In this document: positions 35,873 to 44,652 of the stretch, piece by piece
How the letters are laid out: each line of letters starts with the position of its first letter
How positions within the stretch are numbered: position 1 is the first letter of the stretch
Translations under genes and position numbers: made by a program
Origin: Actinoplanes sp. TBRC 11911
GTDB lineage: Bacteria > Actinomycetota > Actinomycetes > Mycobacteriales > Micromonosporaceae
NCBI RefSeq assembly: GCF_012933445.1
Contig: NZ_JABBNC010000051.1
Location: 1-54,633, forward strand
Direction of reading: 5' to 3'
DNA length: 54,633 bases
Notes under the pieces: generated by a model
The model's database searches: none
The model's input: the letters and a program-made list of their open reading frames with translations, nothing else
What the model was told of the DNA's origin: nothing

Positions 35873-37093
35873 CTAAAGTACACCTTTCAGCGCGGCCGTC
35901 AGCGGGCCCGCGAGGTCGCCCCGGACCGGCGGCGCGACGCTTTCCAGGCCGAGCCAGCCGGCCAGCCGGTGCAGCTCGGTGGCCAGCGCCCCGGCGGTCT
36001 CGTCCTGGTCCGCGGCGGGCTCCAGATATGCCGCGGGGATCTGCAGCTCACCGGCCTTGCGGTCGGCCTTGAGATCGACCCGGGCGGCGAACCGGTCACC
36101 CAGCAGGAACGGGAGCACGTAGTAACCCCAGAGGCGCTTGGGCGCGGGCACGTAGATCTCGATCCGGTACGCCAGGTCGAACAGCCGCTCCGTGCGCTCA
36201 CGCTCCCAGATCAGCGGGTCGAACGGGCTGACCAGCGTGGCCGCCTGAACCCGCCGGGGCAGACGGGCCTCGTGATGCAGATAGGCCACCGGTCGCCACC
36301 CGGCCACCGTCACCGGGATCAGCACCTTGTCGTCGACCAGCTCGGCGACGGCCTGTTTGAAGCCCGCGACCGGGAGGCGGAAATAATCGCGGAGCTCGCG
36401 CTCGGCGGCCACCCCCAGCGCCCGCGCGGAGAGCTCGACGAGCGCGCGCAACGCGTCCTCGAACGGCGGGGTCGGGGCGTTCAGCACGGCGCTCGGGAGA
36501 ACCCGCTCGGGCACGTCGTAGCGCCGGGCGAAGGACGTGGTGCGCTCGGCGGCGGTCACCTGGCCCGTGTAGAACAGCCACTCCAGCGCCTGTTTGACCA
36601 CCGACCAGTTCCAGCCCCAGTGGTCCTTGCGGCGGGGCGCGTCGTGCTCGATCTCGGCCGCCGTGATCGGGCCGCGGCCGCGCACCTCGTCGAGCACCCA
36701 GGCGATCAGCTCGGGCTGCTCCCGGGAGATCCGGACCATGCTGCCCCAGGCGAAGTCGGCGGCCCGCGACATACGCCATCGGAACAGCGGCTGCAGATCG
36801 GTGGTGATCAGCGACGCCTCGTGGCCCCAGAACTCGAACAGCTCGCGCGGCTTGCGATAGGCCGCGCGCTCCAGCAGATCCACCGGGTACGGGCCGAGGC
36901 GGCTGTACAGCGGCATGAAGTGCGCGCGCTGCAGGACGTTCACCGAGTCCATCTGGATCAGGTGCAGGCGGCGCAGCACGCGGCGTAAGTGGCGCATGTC
37001 GGTGGCCCCACCGGGCTTGGCGTCGGTGAAGCCCTGCGCGGCCAGCGTGACGCGGCGGGCCTGCGCTGCGGAAAGCGAATCGGGGAGTGCCAT
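35873..37093 (-). CDS. YcaQ-like winged-helix DNA glycosylase family protein
   Basis: 406 residues, ATG 37093 (MALPDSLSAAQARRVTLAAQGF). HTH42/DUF1006 family: MRHLRRVLRRLHLIQMDSVNVLQRAHFMPLYSRLGPYPVDLLERAAYRKPRELFEFWGHEASL and WGWNWSVVKQALEWLFYTGQV. E. coli YcaQ and Streptomyces AlkZ unhook DNA interstrand crosslinks. Here the QLD-type catalytic motif of AlkZ is not confirmed, so function is by family only. Divergent from a GNAT gene. Confidence 0.85.
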   Translation of the reverse strand: MALPDSLSAAQARRVTLAAQGFTDAKPGGATDMRHLRRVLRRLHLIQMDSVNVLQRAHFMPLYSRLGPYPVDLLERAAYRKPRELFEFWGHEASLITTDLQPLFRWRMSRAADFAWGSMVRISREQPELIAWVLDEVRGRGPITAAEIEHDAPRRKDHWGWNWSVVKQALEWLFYTGQVTAAERTTSFARRYDVPERVLPSAVLNAPTPPFEDALRALVELSARALGVAAERELRDYFRLPVAGFKQAVAELVDDKVLIPVTVAGWRPVAYLHHEARLPRRVQAATLVSPFDPLIWERERTERLFDLAYRIEIYVPAPKRLWGYYVLPFLLGDRFAARVDLKADRKAGELQIPAAYLEPAADQDETAGALATELHRLAGWLGLESVAPPVRGDLAGPLTAALKGVL

Positions 37094-37156
37094 CGAGAGC
37101 ACCGTAAAACAGGGGTACGACAATTTCGCATGCGGCGTCGGAACTAGGCTCGCGGC

Positions 37157-37711
37157 ATGGCAATCGGCTTCGTCCGCCCCGCGCGTCCCGAGGACGCCTC
37201 GGAGATCGCTCGCATCCAGCTCGCCACCTGGCGCTCGTCGTACCGGCGGATATTCCCGCCGCACGTGCTGGCGAGCCTGGACGAGGATTTCCTGACCCGT
37301 GGCTGGTCGCAGGCCATCGAGGCGGCACCCTCCGCGCGCCACCACGTGCTCGTCGCGATCGAGCAGGGCGAGGCCGCCACCCAGGCGGTCGGTTTCGCCG
37401 CCGCCGGGCCGGCCGACGAGGAGGCGCTCGCCCCCGAGGAGCCGCCACTGCCGGAGGGCATCGCGGCGATCACCGAGTTCCTGATCGAGCCCCGGTGGAA
37501 CCGGCGCGGCCACGGCAGCCGGCTGCTCGCGGCCACCGTCGACCTGTGGCGCGAGGACGGTTTCGGCGGTGCGGTCGCCTGGGTGTACGAGCAGGACCAG
37601 GCCATGCAGAAGTTCCTCGGCTCGGCCGGCTGGGAGCTGGACGGCGCCGGCCGGGCCCTGGACGTCGACGACATGCTGGTCCCGCAGATGCGCTTCCACG
37701 TGACGCTCTGA
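37157..37711 (+). CDS. GNAT-family N-acetyltransferase
   Basis: 184 residues, ATG 37157. IGFVRPARPEDASEIARIQLATWRSSYRRIFPP start, then ITEFLIEPRWNRRGHGSRLLAATVDL with the acetyl-CoA (RRGHGSRL) motif, and the motif-B end VYEQDQAMQKFLGSAGWELDG. Substrate unknown. Convergent with the sugar permease gene, 3 bp apart. Confidence 0.88.
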   Translation: MAIGFVRPARPEDASEIARIQLATWRSSYRRIFPPHVLASLDEDFLTRGWSQAIEAAPSARHHVLVAIEQGEAATQAVGFAAAGPADEEALAPEEPPLPEGIAAITEFLIEPRWNRRGHGSRLLAATVDLWREDGFGGAVAWVYEQDQAMQKFLGSAGWELDGAGRALDVDDMLVPQMRFHVTL

Positions 37712-37714
37712 TAC

Positions 37715-38545
37715 TCAGCCCCGCTCGCCACCCTCGGCCGCGCCCCGCACGAAGTAGCGCTGGAAGATCACGAAGATGATCGCCACCGGGATGGTGGCGA
37801 GCAGCGCCGCGCCCAGCTTCAGCGGATACTGCGTGCCCGCCCCCAGCGAGCCGCTGACCAGGTCGGCCAGCCCGCGCGGCAGCGTGAACAGCGCGGGGTT
37901 CTGCACCGCGATCAGGCTGTGCGGGAACTCGTTCCACGTACCGGAGAAGGACAGGATGGTCAGCGTGATCAGCGCCGGCCGGGCCATCGGCAGCACCACC
38001 GACCAGTAGGTGCGGAACACCCCCGCGCCGTCGATCCGGGCCGCCTCCTCGACGCTGACCGGCACCGAGTCGAAGAACTGCTTCATGATGAAGCACCCGG
38101 TGGCGTCGACCAGCAGCGGCACGATCAGGCCCGGGTAGCTGTCGTAGATGCCGAGCTGGTTGAGCACCAGGAACTTCGGGATCAGCAGCACGACCGGCGG
38201 CACCGCCATGGTGGCCAGCAGGCCGGCGAACAGCACCCGGCGGCCCCGGAAGCGCAGCCGCGACAACGCGTAACCGGCCATCGAGCAGAACAGCACCCGG
38301 GCCAGCACCACGATGACGGTGACCAGCACCGAGTTCATCAGCCAGGTCGGGAACCCGGTGCCGACGAAGATCCGTTCGATCGCGTCGGTGGTGAACGGAT
38401 GCGGGATCGGCGACAGCGGATTCGCCGCCGCGTCCGACTCGGTCTTGAACGAACTCGAGATCTGGATGACGAACGGGTACAGGAATACGAGTCCGAAGAA
38501 GACCAAAATCGCGTACCCGAAAAATCTGGAAAAAATGGTGCGCAT
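37715..38545 (-). CDS. Carbohydrate ABC transporter permease (MalG type)
   Basis: 276 residues, ATG 38545 overlapping the partner's stop (ATGA). Six membrane helices; EAA loop EEAARIDGAGVFRTYWSVVLPMARPAL (about 181-207), which contacts the ATPase; TWNEFPHSLI. With the permease and binding protein it forms a sugar importer of CUT1 type. No ATPase gene is present; such systems often share a common MsiK ATPase encoded elsewhere. Confidence 0.93.
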   Translation of the reverse strand: MRTIFSRFFGYAILVFFGLVFLYPFVIQISSSFKTESDAAANPLSPIPHPFTTDAIERIFVGTGFPTWLMNSVLVTVIVVLARVLFCSMAGYALSRLRFRGRRVLFAGLLATMAVPPVVLLIPKFLVLNQLGIYDSYPGLIVPLLVDATGCFIMKQFFDSVPVSVEEAARIDGAGVFRTYWSVVLPMARPALITLTILSFSGTWNEFPHSLIAVQNPALFTLPRGLADLVSGSLGAGTQYPLKLGAALLATIPVAIIFVIFQRYFVRGAAEGGERG

Positions 38546-39567
38546 CAGTGACCTCTCCGCTCCCGCAGCAGCCACCGTTGCAGCAGCGTGAACAGCACGA
38601 TGATGAGGAACAGCACGAACGAGATGGCCGCGCCGGAACCGTAGTCGAAGTCCCGGAACGCGGTCCGGTAGGACAGGAAGGCCGGGGTGAGCGTGGTCTT
38701 CGCCGGATTGCCCTGGCTCATCACGTAGATCTGGTCGAAAACCTGCCACGTGCCGATCAGGCCCAGCGTGACCACCAGGAACATGGTGGGGCGCAGCTGC
38801 GGCAGCGTGATGCGCCAGAAGCGCTGCCACGCGTTCGCGCCGTCGACCATGCCGGCCTCGTCGAGCTGGATCGGCAGGTTCTGCAGCGCGGCCAGGAACA
38901 TCACCATGAACGTGCCGGACGTCGTCCAGACGACCAGCGTGATGATCGCGCACATCGCCACGCTCGGCCCGGACAGCCAGTCCCACCAGGTCAGGCCGAG
39001 GACGCCGTGGTCGGCCAGCGCCGCCGGGGCATTGTGCACCCCGACCCGGTCGAGGGCGATGTGGATCAGGCCGCGCGGGTCGGAGAACCACTGCGGACCG
39101 TTGATGCCGACCGCCGACAGCAGCGCGTTGATCGCCCCGCCGTTCGCGAACATGAACAGGAAGACGACGCTGATCGCCACCGAGCTGGTCACGGACGGGA
39201 AGAAGAACGCCGTACGGAAAAAGCTCTTGCCCTTGAGAATGCGGTTGTTGAGCACGAGCGCCAAACCGAGGGCGAGCACGGTCTGCAATGGCACCACGAG
39301 CAACACGTAGTACGCGTTGTTGCGGATGCTGGTCATGAAGTCCTGACGGGCGAGATCGTCCGTGGCGAACAGCGCGGTGTAATTGTGCAACCCGACGAAC
39401 GGCACCCGGGACGTGAACGGGCTGCCCTGGCCGTTCCAGCCGGTCAGGCTCACCCACAACGCCATCAGGATGGGCAGGACGAAGAACAGGCCGAGGATGA
39501 TCAGCGCCGGCGCGACGAAGATCCATCCCGCCGTCCGCTCATTGCCCCGGATGCCTTTTGCGCTCAT
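38545..39567 (-). CDS. Carbohydrate ABC transporter permease (MalF type)
   Basis: 340 residues, ATG 39567 (MSAKGIRGNERTAGWIF). Six to eight helices; EAA loop DEAGMVDGANAWQRFWRITLPQLRPTMF. The long third-loop segment (NGGAINALLSAVGINGPQWFSDPRG) is typical of CUT1 MalF-like permeases. Second permease of the importer; stop overlaps the MalG start, and its own start is 4 nt from the binding-protein stop. Confidence 0.93.
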   Translation of the reverse strand: MSAKGIRGNERTAGWIFVAPALIILGLFFVLPILMALWVSLTGWNGQGSPFTSRVPFVGLHNYTALFATDDLARQDFMTSIRNNAYYVLLVVPLQTVLALGLALVLNNRILKGKSFFRTAFFFPSVTSSVAISVVFLFMFANGGAINALLSAVGINGPQWFSDPRGLIHIALDRVGVHNAPAALADHGVLGLTWWDWLSGPSVAMCAIITLVVWTTSGTFMVMFLAALQNLPIQLDEAGMVDGANAWQRFWRITLPQLRPTMFLVVTLGLIGTWQVFDQIYVMSQGNPAKTTLTPAFLSYRTAFRDFDYGSGAAISFVLFLIIVLFTLLQRWLLRERRGH

Positions 39568-39571
39568 CGAG

Positions 39572-40810
39572 TCAGCCACCCAGGGCAGTCTTGGCGTTCT
39601 TGTCGAAGCGCTGCAGAATCGCCTTCGGGTCACCGGTCTGCAAGCCCTGCAGGCCCGCGTCCAGGTCGGCGAGCACACTGTCCATCTTGGGCGCGTTCAC
39701 CGGACCCTGACCGTACTTCGCACCCTCGACGAACGGCGCGTCGTCCGGGTTCTGCTGCTCGTAGGTGGCTTGTGCGTCCTGCCGCGAGGGCATCACGCCG
39801 AACGCCTTGGCGAACGAGAGCTGCTGGTCGGCAGTGGTCATGGCCTGCACGAACTGCTGCGCCTGCGTCTTGAACTTGCTCTTCGCGGCGATCCCCCAGC
39901 ACTGCGTGAAGGACAGCGTGCCCTTGCCCTTCGGCCCGGCCGGGAGTTCCTTGACCGTGTACTTGATGTTCGGGAAGTCGGTGCTCATCGCACCCCGGAT
40001 CCAGTTTCCCTCCATCGTCATGGCCACCTTGCCCTTGCCGAACGCCTCGCCGGCCCAGCCGGCATCGAGCGCCTTCGGATATTTGGCCAGGCCGTTCTTC
40101 AAGAGGCTTTGCACGTACGCCAGTGCTTGCTCGTTCTGCGGGGTGTCCGCCGTGGCCTTGGTGCCGTCCGGGCTCGTCCACCATCCGCCGGCCTGCACCA
40201 GGAAGGCACCGATCCGGTCGCGGGTGTCCCCGATCGCCATCGGCGTGATGCCCTTGGCCTTGATCTTCTGCGCCACCGAGGTGAGCTGGTCCCAGGTGGT
40301 CGGGATGTCCGCGTCGGTGAGCCCGGCCTTGCTCCACAGATCGGTATTGATCTCCAGGGCCAGCGTGGAACTGTCCTTGGGCACGCAGTAGAGCTGGTCC
40401 TTGTAGGTGAACGACTGCTTCAGACCGGGGACGAACGCGTCGGCGCCGGCCATGGTCTGCGCGTAGGGTTCGAGCGCGCCGACGCTCGCGTAGTCGGCGA
40501 ACCGGGCCGCGTCCACATAGAACACGTCCGGCGGGTTGCTGCCGGCCAGGCCCTGACCGAGCTGCTGCACGATGTCCTGGGCCGGGATGACGTTCGCGGT
40601 GTTGCCGCTCGACTTCGCCCACATGGCGGCGGCGTCCTTGACCGCTGTGGTCTCGGCGTCGCCGGAGGAGGCGATCATGATTTGGAGGCTGGCCGGGCCG
40701 CTGCTCTGCTGGGTTGATTTGTTTTCATCGAAGCCGCTGCCGCAAGCGCCGGTCGCGAGCAGGGCGCCGGCGGCAACGGCGGCGACTGCCCATCTTCTGC
40801 TGATCATCAA
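39572..40810 (-). CDS. Extracellular solute-binding lipoprotein, family 1
   Basis: 412 residues, ATG 40810. Lipoprotein signal MMISRRWAVAAVAAGALLATGAC, with TGAC as a slightly unusual lipobox and Cys23 the lipidation site. Family-1 SBP landmarks: LNINTDLWSKAGL-type segment (TLALEINTDLWSKAGL), PTTWDQLTSVAQKIKAKGITPMAIG, GKVAMTMEGNWIRG. Binds an oligosaccharide for the two permeases; the debranching enzyme next door hints at a maltodextrin- or glycogen-like sugar. 18 bp downstream of lacI-type regulator. Confidence 0.94.
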   Translation of the reverse strand: MMISRRWAVAAVAAGALLATGACGSGFDENKSTQQSSGPASLQIMIASSGDAETTAVKDAAAMWAKSSGNTANVIPAQDIVQQLGQGLAGSNPPDVFYVDAARFADYASVGALEPYAQTMAGADAFVPGLKQSFTYKDQLYCVPKDSSTLALEINTDLWSKAGLTDADIPTTWDQLTSVAQKIKAKGITPMAIGDTRDRIGAFLVQAGGWWTSPDGTKATADTPQNEQALAYVQSLLKNGLAKYPKALDAGWAGEAFGKGKVAMTMEGNWIRGAMSTDFPNIKYTVKELPAGPKGKGTLSFTQCWGIAAKSKFKTQAQQFVQAMTTADQQLSFAKAFGVMPSRQDAQATYEQQNPDDAPFVEGAKYGQGPVNAPKMDSVLADLDAGLQGLQTGDPKAILQRFDKNAKTALGG

Positions 40811-40828
40811 TAACTCTCCTTCGGGGGA

Positions 40829-41797
40829 TCACGCTGTCTGGCGCAACACCAAGGACGGCGTGAGGAGGAGCCGGGCCGGTGTCTCCGGTGCCCGGCCGTC
40901 GAGAAGTTCCACGAGAAGGTCCATGCATCTGGCCGCGGCCTCGGGCAGCGGCTGGCTTACGCTGGTCAGCCCGACGGCCCGCGCGACGGCGGTGTCGTCG
41001 AAGCCGACCACCGTGCGCAGCATCCGCATCGCCCCCAGCGCCAGCGAGTCACTAGCGCAGACCAGGGCGGTCGGCGGCTCCGGCTCGGTCAGCAATTCGG
41101 CGGCGGCCGTCGCGCCCGCCTCCACCCCGTCGATCACCGCGGCGTCCGGGCCGTCGGCGCCGGCCGCGTCGAGGGTCTCGCGCCAGCCGGCCCGCCGGGC
41201 GTCGCCGACCCCGGAACCGGCCGGCCAGCCGAGGAAGCCGATGCGCCGGTGGCCGTTCGCCAGCAGGTGCTCGGTCGCGGCGCGGGTGCCGGCCGCGTTG
41301 TCCACATCGACCCAGGCGTGCGTGTCGGGCGCGCCCCACGGCCGGCCGAAGGTCACGAAGGGCACCTGCCGCTCGGCCAGCCAGGACGTCCGGGGGTCGC
41401 CGTGATGGGTGCTGGTCAGCACGAAAGCGTCCAATTCGTACGCGGAGAGCAGGTTGTCGTAGGTGGCGATCTCGTCGGCGTCGTCCGCGGCCGTGTAGAG
41501 CATCACGCGGTATCCCTTCAGGGCGGCCGCGTCGGTCAGCCCGTGCAGGAAGCGGTCCAGCACCGAGCCCTTGATCCCGTCGCTGACCGGCTCGATGCGC
41601 ACCGCGATGAGACGGGACCGCCCGGTGCGCATCTGGCGGGCGGCCTGGTTGACGCGATAGCCCAGCTCCTCGATGGCGGCGCGGACCCGCTCCCGGGTCT
41701 CCTCACGCACCATGTCCGGGCTGTTGATCACGTTGGACACGGTCTGCCGCGAAACCCCGGCCCGGTCGGCAACTGTGGCGATCGTGACCTTTTCCAC
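40829..41797 (-). CDS. LacI-family transcriptional regulator of the sugar cassette
   Basis: 322 residues from GTG 41797 (VEKVTIATVADRAGVSRQTVSNVI); the frame continues upstream into promoter DNA with shadow composition. HTH with hinge helix (VNQAARQMRTGRS, about 45-57), then periplasmic-binding-like effector domain: IAVRIEPVSDG, AFVLTSTHHGDPRTSWLAERQVPFVTFGRPW, HRRIGFLGWPAGSGVGDARRAGW. Likely repressor released by a sugar. First gene of the operon lacI-SBP-MalF-MalG, divergent from the debranching enzyme, with an inverted repeat 24 bp upstream of its start. Confidence 0.92.
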   Translation of the reverse strand: MEKVTIATVADRAGVSRQTVSNVINSPDMVREETRERVRAAIEELGYRVNQAARQMRTGRSRLIAVRIEPVSDGIKGSVLDRFLHGLTDAAALKGYRVMLYTAADDADEIATYDNLLSAYELDAFVLTSTHHGDPRTSWLAERQVPFVTFGRPWGAPDTHAWVDVDNAAGTRAATEHLLANGHRRIGFLGWPAGSGVGDARRAGWRETLDAAGADGPDAAVIDGVEAGATAAAELLTEPEPPTALVCASDSLALGAMRMLRTVVGFDDTAVARAVGLTSVSQPLPEAAARCMDLLVELLDGRAPETPARLLLTPSLVLRQTA

Positions 41798-41820
41798 CTT
41801 ATTCTGTACCTTTCTGAGTC

Positions 41821-41862
41821 TTGAACGATCCAAATCTCGTACGGCAGGATTGGATCGTTCAA
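41821..41862. promoter_or_regulatory. Inverted repeat, putative LacI operator pair
   Basis: TTGAACGATCCAA (41821-41833) and TTGGATCGTTCAA (41850-41862) are perfect reverse complements with a 16-bp spacer. Each is a near-palindromic TTG-CG-CAA word, the usual layout of a LacI-family operator. Placed in the divergent promoter between regulator and debranching gene. Confidence 0.7.
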
Positions 41863-41913
41863 ATCGCACTGTCCCTCTGTCCGGCTTGCCTGTCAAGACG
41901 AAGGAGCCATCTC

Positions 41914-43908
41914 GTGATCGACGATCGGCCACTCCAGCCGTTGCTGCACGACCTCGTTCCCACCCTCGCCGCTCCCACGTCGGCACTGTCCGGACCGGAC
42001 GGTCAGATCCGGGCGCGCGGCGTGCAGGGGGTGTTCCATGCCGACGCGCGCATCGTGTCGCTAGCGATCTTGCGCCTGGACGGGCGGGAACCGGAAGCGA
42101 TCGGGCATTCCGCGGCGGGTCCGGGCGCGACACGGTTCGTCAGCGTGGCACGGTGGCTCGGCGACGCGATCCCCGACCCGACGATCAGAGTGGACCGTCT
42201 CCGGCGGGTGCGGCCGGGCACTCTCGAGGAGGAGATCCGTCTCATCTCGACAGCGTCGTTCCCGGTCAGCACGACGGTAACGGTGGAGGTGGCGTCGGAC
42301 CTGGCCCCGATCGAGCTGGTCAAATCCGGCAGGGCCGACACCGACCCGACCAAATCCGGCGATGTAACGAAATTTCCTCCGCGAGGCGACATTTCCGTTC
42401 GCGTTGAGGGTCTATCGCGCTCAGTGACCTTGGAGCCCGGTCAGACCGTCTCGCTGCGCTGGTCCGCCACCGTCGACGACCCCAACGCGGTCATGTGGCC
42501 CGGATCCGGAAATTTCGGGAAACCTGCCGTTCGATCCGGTGACCGCCGCGTGGAACGGCTCGTCGCCCAATCGCTCGACGATCTCACCGCCCTCCGGCTC
42601 ACCACCCCGGACGACGACGGTGACGTTTTTCTCGGGGCCGGCGTGCCCTGGTATCTCACGCTCTTCGGCCGGGACAGCCTCTGGGCCGCCCGGATGATGC
42701 TCCCGCTCGGCACCGACCTCGCCATGAGCACGCTGCGCGTCCTGGCCCGCCGGCAGGGCGTCAAGGTCGACCCGGAGACCGGCGAGGCCCCCGGAAAGAT
42801 CATGCATGAGCTGCGCCGCTCCGACGTCGACGTGCCGGGGACGCTGCCGGCCGCCTACTACGGCACGATCGACGCGACGCTGCTGTGGATCAGCCTGCTG
42901 CACGACGCCTGGCGCTGGGGACACGACCCGGACGAGGTCGAGGCCCTGCTCCCGGCGCTGGAGTCGGCTCTGGGCTGGCTGTCCGAGCACGCGGACGCCG
43001 ACGGTGACGGCTTCCTGGAGTATCTCGACACCACCGGCCGCGGCCTCGCCAATCAGGGCTGGAAGGACTCGTTCGACGCGGTCCGCTTCCACGACGGCAC
43101 GATCGCGACCGGGCCGATCGCGCTGGCCGAGGTCCAGGGGTACGCCTACCGGGCAGCTTTGGACGGCGCCGCGCTGCTCGACGCGTACGGGAAGGAAGGG
43201 GGTGATCGTTGGCGTCGATATGCGGACGAGATGGCGGACCGGTTCCGGAAGGCGTTCTGGGTCGGCCCCTACCCGGCGCTGGCGCTGGACGGCAACAAGC
43301 GCCCGGTCGACTCGCTGACCAGCAACATCGGTCACCTGCTGGGCACCGGCATGCTGTCCGAAGAGGAGGAGTCCCGGGTCGCCGGCGCGCTCGGCGGTAC
43401 GGCCATGTCCGGCGCTTATGGACTGCGCACGATGTCCGCCGACGATCGCGGCTTCGCCCCGCTGTCCTATCACTGCGGATCGGTCTGGGCCCACGACACG
43501 GCGATCGTGGCGGCCGGCCTCGCCCGCGCCGGCCATGGAGAAACGGCGCTGCACCTGTTCGACGGCCTGCTCACCGCGGCCGAGGCGTTCGGCTTCCGGC
43601 TTCCCGAGTTGTACGGCGGGGACGCGCGCGACACCCTCACCAGGCCCGTCGCCTACCCCGCGGCCTGTCACCCGCAGGCGTGGTCCGCCGCCGCCGCGAT
43701 CCTGATGCTCGCGGCCTGGGTGGGCATCGAACCGGACGTGCCGTCGGGACGCGTACGCCTGCGACCGCTGCCCGGCGCTCCCACGGTGACCGGCCTGCGC
43801 ATCGCGGGCCGGCCGGTGAGTTTCGACGGCAGCACGCTGACCGGCCTGCCGGACGGCGTCTCGGTGACGCTCGCCGACGCCGAGGGACGAGGCTCAGTCC
43901 AGCAGTGA
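41914..43908 (+). CDS. Glycogen debranching-type glycosidase (amylo-alpha-1,6-glucosidase)
   Basis: 664 residues from GTG 41914, preceded by AAGGAG 8 nt upstream; the longer frame to 41821 overlaps the operator. N-terminal GDE_N domain (about 1-230) with PDGQIRARGVQGVFHADARIVSLAILRLDG; (alpha/alpha)6 catalytic part from about 250 with GVPWYLTLFGRDSLWAARMML, DGDGFLEYLDTTGRGLANQGWKDSFDAV, and a late Asp/Glu-rich STYHCGSVWAHDTAIVAAG-type segment. Acts on alpha-1,6 branches or related oligosaccharides brought in by the adjacent importer. The last 15 bp overlap dapB's 3' end. AT-rich patches at 42355-42400 (GDISV) and 42504-42525 stand out. Confidence 0.9.
   Translation: MIDDRPLQPLLHDLVPTLAAPTSALSGPDGQIRARGVQGVFHADARIVSLAILRLDGREPEAIGHSAAGPGATRFVSVARWLGDAIPDPTIRVDRLRRVRPGTLEEEIRLISTASFPVSTTVTVEVASDLAPIELVKSGRADTDPTKSGDVTKFPPRGDISVRVEGLSRSVTLEPGQTVSLRWSATVDDPNAVMWPGSGNFGKPAVRSGDRRVERLVAQSLDDLTALRLTTPDDDGDVFLGAGVPWYLTLFGRDSLWAARMMLPLGTDLAMSTLRVLARRQGVKVDPETGEAPGKIMHELRRSDVDVPGTLPAAYYGTIDATLLWISLLHDAWRWGHDPDEVEALLPALESALGWLSEHADADGDGFLEYLDTTGRGLANQGWKDSFDAVRFHDGTIATGPIALAEVQGYAYRAALDGAALLDAYGKEGGDRWRRYADEMADRFRKAFWVGPYPALALDGNKRPVDSLTSNIGHLLGTGMLSEEEESRVAGALGGTAMSGAYGLRTMSADDRGFAPLSYHCGSVWAHDTAIVAAGLARAGHGETALHLFDGLLTAAEAFGFRLPELYGGDARDTLTRPVAYPAACHPQAWSAAAAILMLAAWVGIEPDVPSGRVRLRPLPGAPTVTGLRIAGRPVSFDGSTLTGLPDGVSVTLADAEGRGSVQQ
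42388..42397 (+). repeat. GACATTTCCG word, site 3 (in debranching gene)
   Basis: Exact 10-mer encoding DIS within PPRGDISVRVEG, in an AT-rich patch of an otherwise GC-rich gene. Confidence 0.6.
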
Positions 43909-44652
43909 GTCGATGCCGATGGTCAGCCCGGGGCGGTCGAGGATCGAACGGACCGCCAGCAGCACGCCCGGCATGAACGACACCCGGTCGAGTGAGTCGT
44001 GCCGGATGGTCAGCGTCTCGCCCTGGGTGCCGAACAGCACCTCCTGATGCGCGACCAGCCCGGCCGACCGCACCGCGTGCACCCGGACGCCGTCGATGTC
44101 GGCACCGCGGGCGCCGGGCACCTCCTCCTTGGTGGCGTCCGGCATCGCGCCCAGGCCGGCCTCGGCACGCGCATGCGCGATCAGCCGCGCGGTGTGCATG
44201 GCCGTGCCGCTCGGCGCGTCCAGCTTGCGGGGGTGGTGCTGCTCGATGACCTCGACCGAGTCGAAGTAGCGCGCGGCGCGGGCCGCGAACTGCATCATCA
44301 GCACGGCGCCGATCCCGAAGTTCGGCGCGATCAGCACGCCCACCTCGGGCTTCTCGGACAGCCACCGGCGCACCCGGTCGAGGCGCTGCTCGGTGAAGCC
44401 GCTGGTGCCGACGACCATGCTGATGCCCTGGTCGACGGCCCAGTGCAGGTTGTCCATCACCACGTCGGGCGAGGTGAAGTCGACGAGCACCTGGGCGCCG
44501 GCGTCCGAGGCGTTGAACAGCCAGTCGCCCTGATCGACCATCGCGACCAGTTCCAGGTCGTCGGCGGCGTCGACCGCCTTGCACACCTCGAGACCCATGC
44601 GGCCCCTGGCCCCTACGACGCCGACTCGGATCGGCACAGCCTCGTCAGTCAC
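43894..44652 (-). CDS. dapB: 4-hydroxy-tetrahydrodipicolinate reductase
   Basis: 252 residues. GVVGARGRMGLEVCKAV (NAD(P)H binding, about 11-27), VLVDFTSPDVVMDNLHWAVDQGISMVVGTSGF, APNFGIGAVLMMQFAA, EVIEQHHPRKLDAPSGTAMHTA (catalytic His/Lys). Reduces the dapA product. Start overlaps the PAP2 gene stop by 8 bp, so coupled. Confidence 0.96.
   Translation of the reverse strand: MTDEAVPIRVGVVGARGRMGLEVCKAVDAADDLELVAMVDQGDWLFNASDAGAQVLVDFTSPDVVMDNLHWAVDQGISMVVGTSGFTEQRLDRVRRWLSEKPEVGVLIAPNFGIGAVLMMQFAARAARYFDSVEVIEQHHPRKLDAPSGTAMHTARLIAHARAEAGLGAMPDATKEEVPGARGADIDGVRVHAVRSAGLVAHQEVLFGTQGETLTIRHDSLDRVSFMPGVLLAVRSILDRPGLTIGIDSLLD

Noticed and set aside
35337..37699. Fused frames joining ycaQ or dapA with upstream sequence
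   Set aside because: Extensions have no homology and lie across well-supported neighbouring genes; internal ATGs match family starts.
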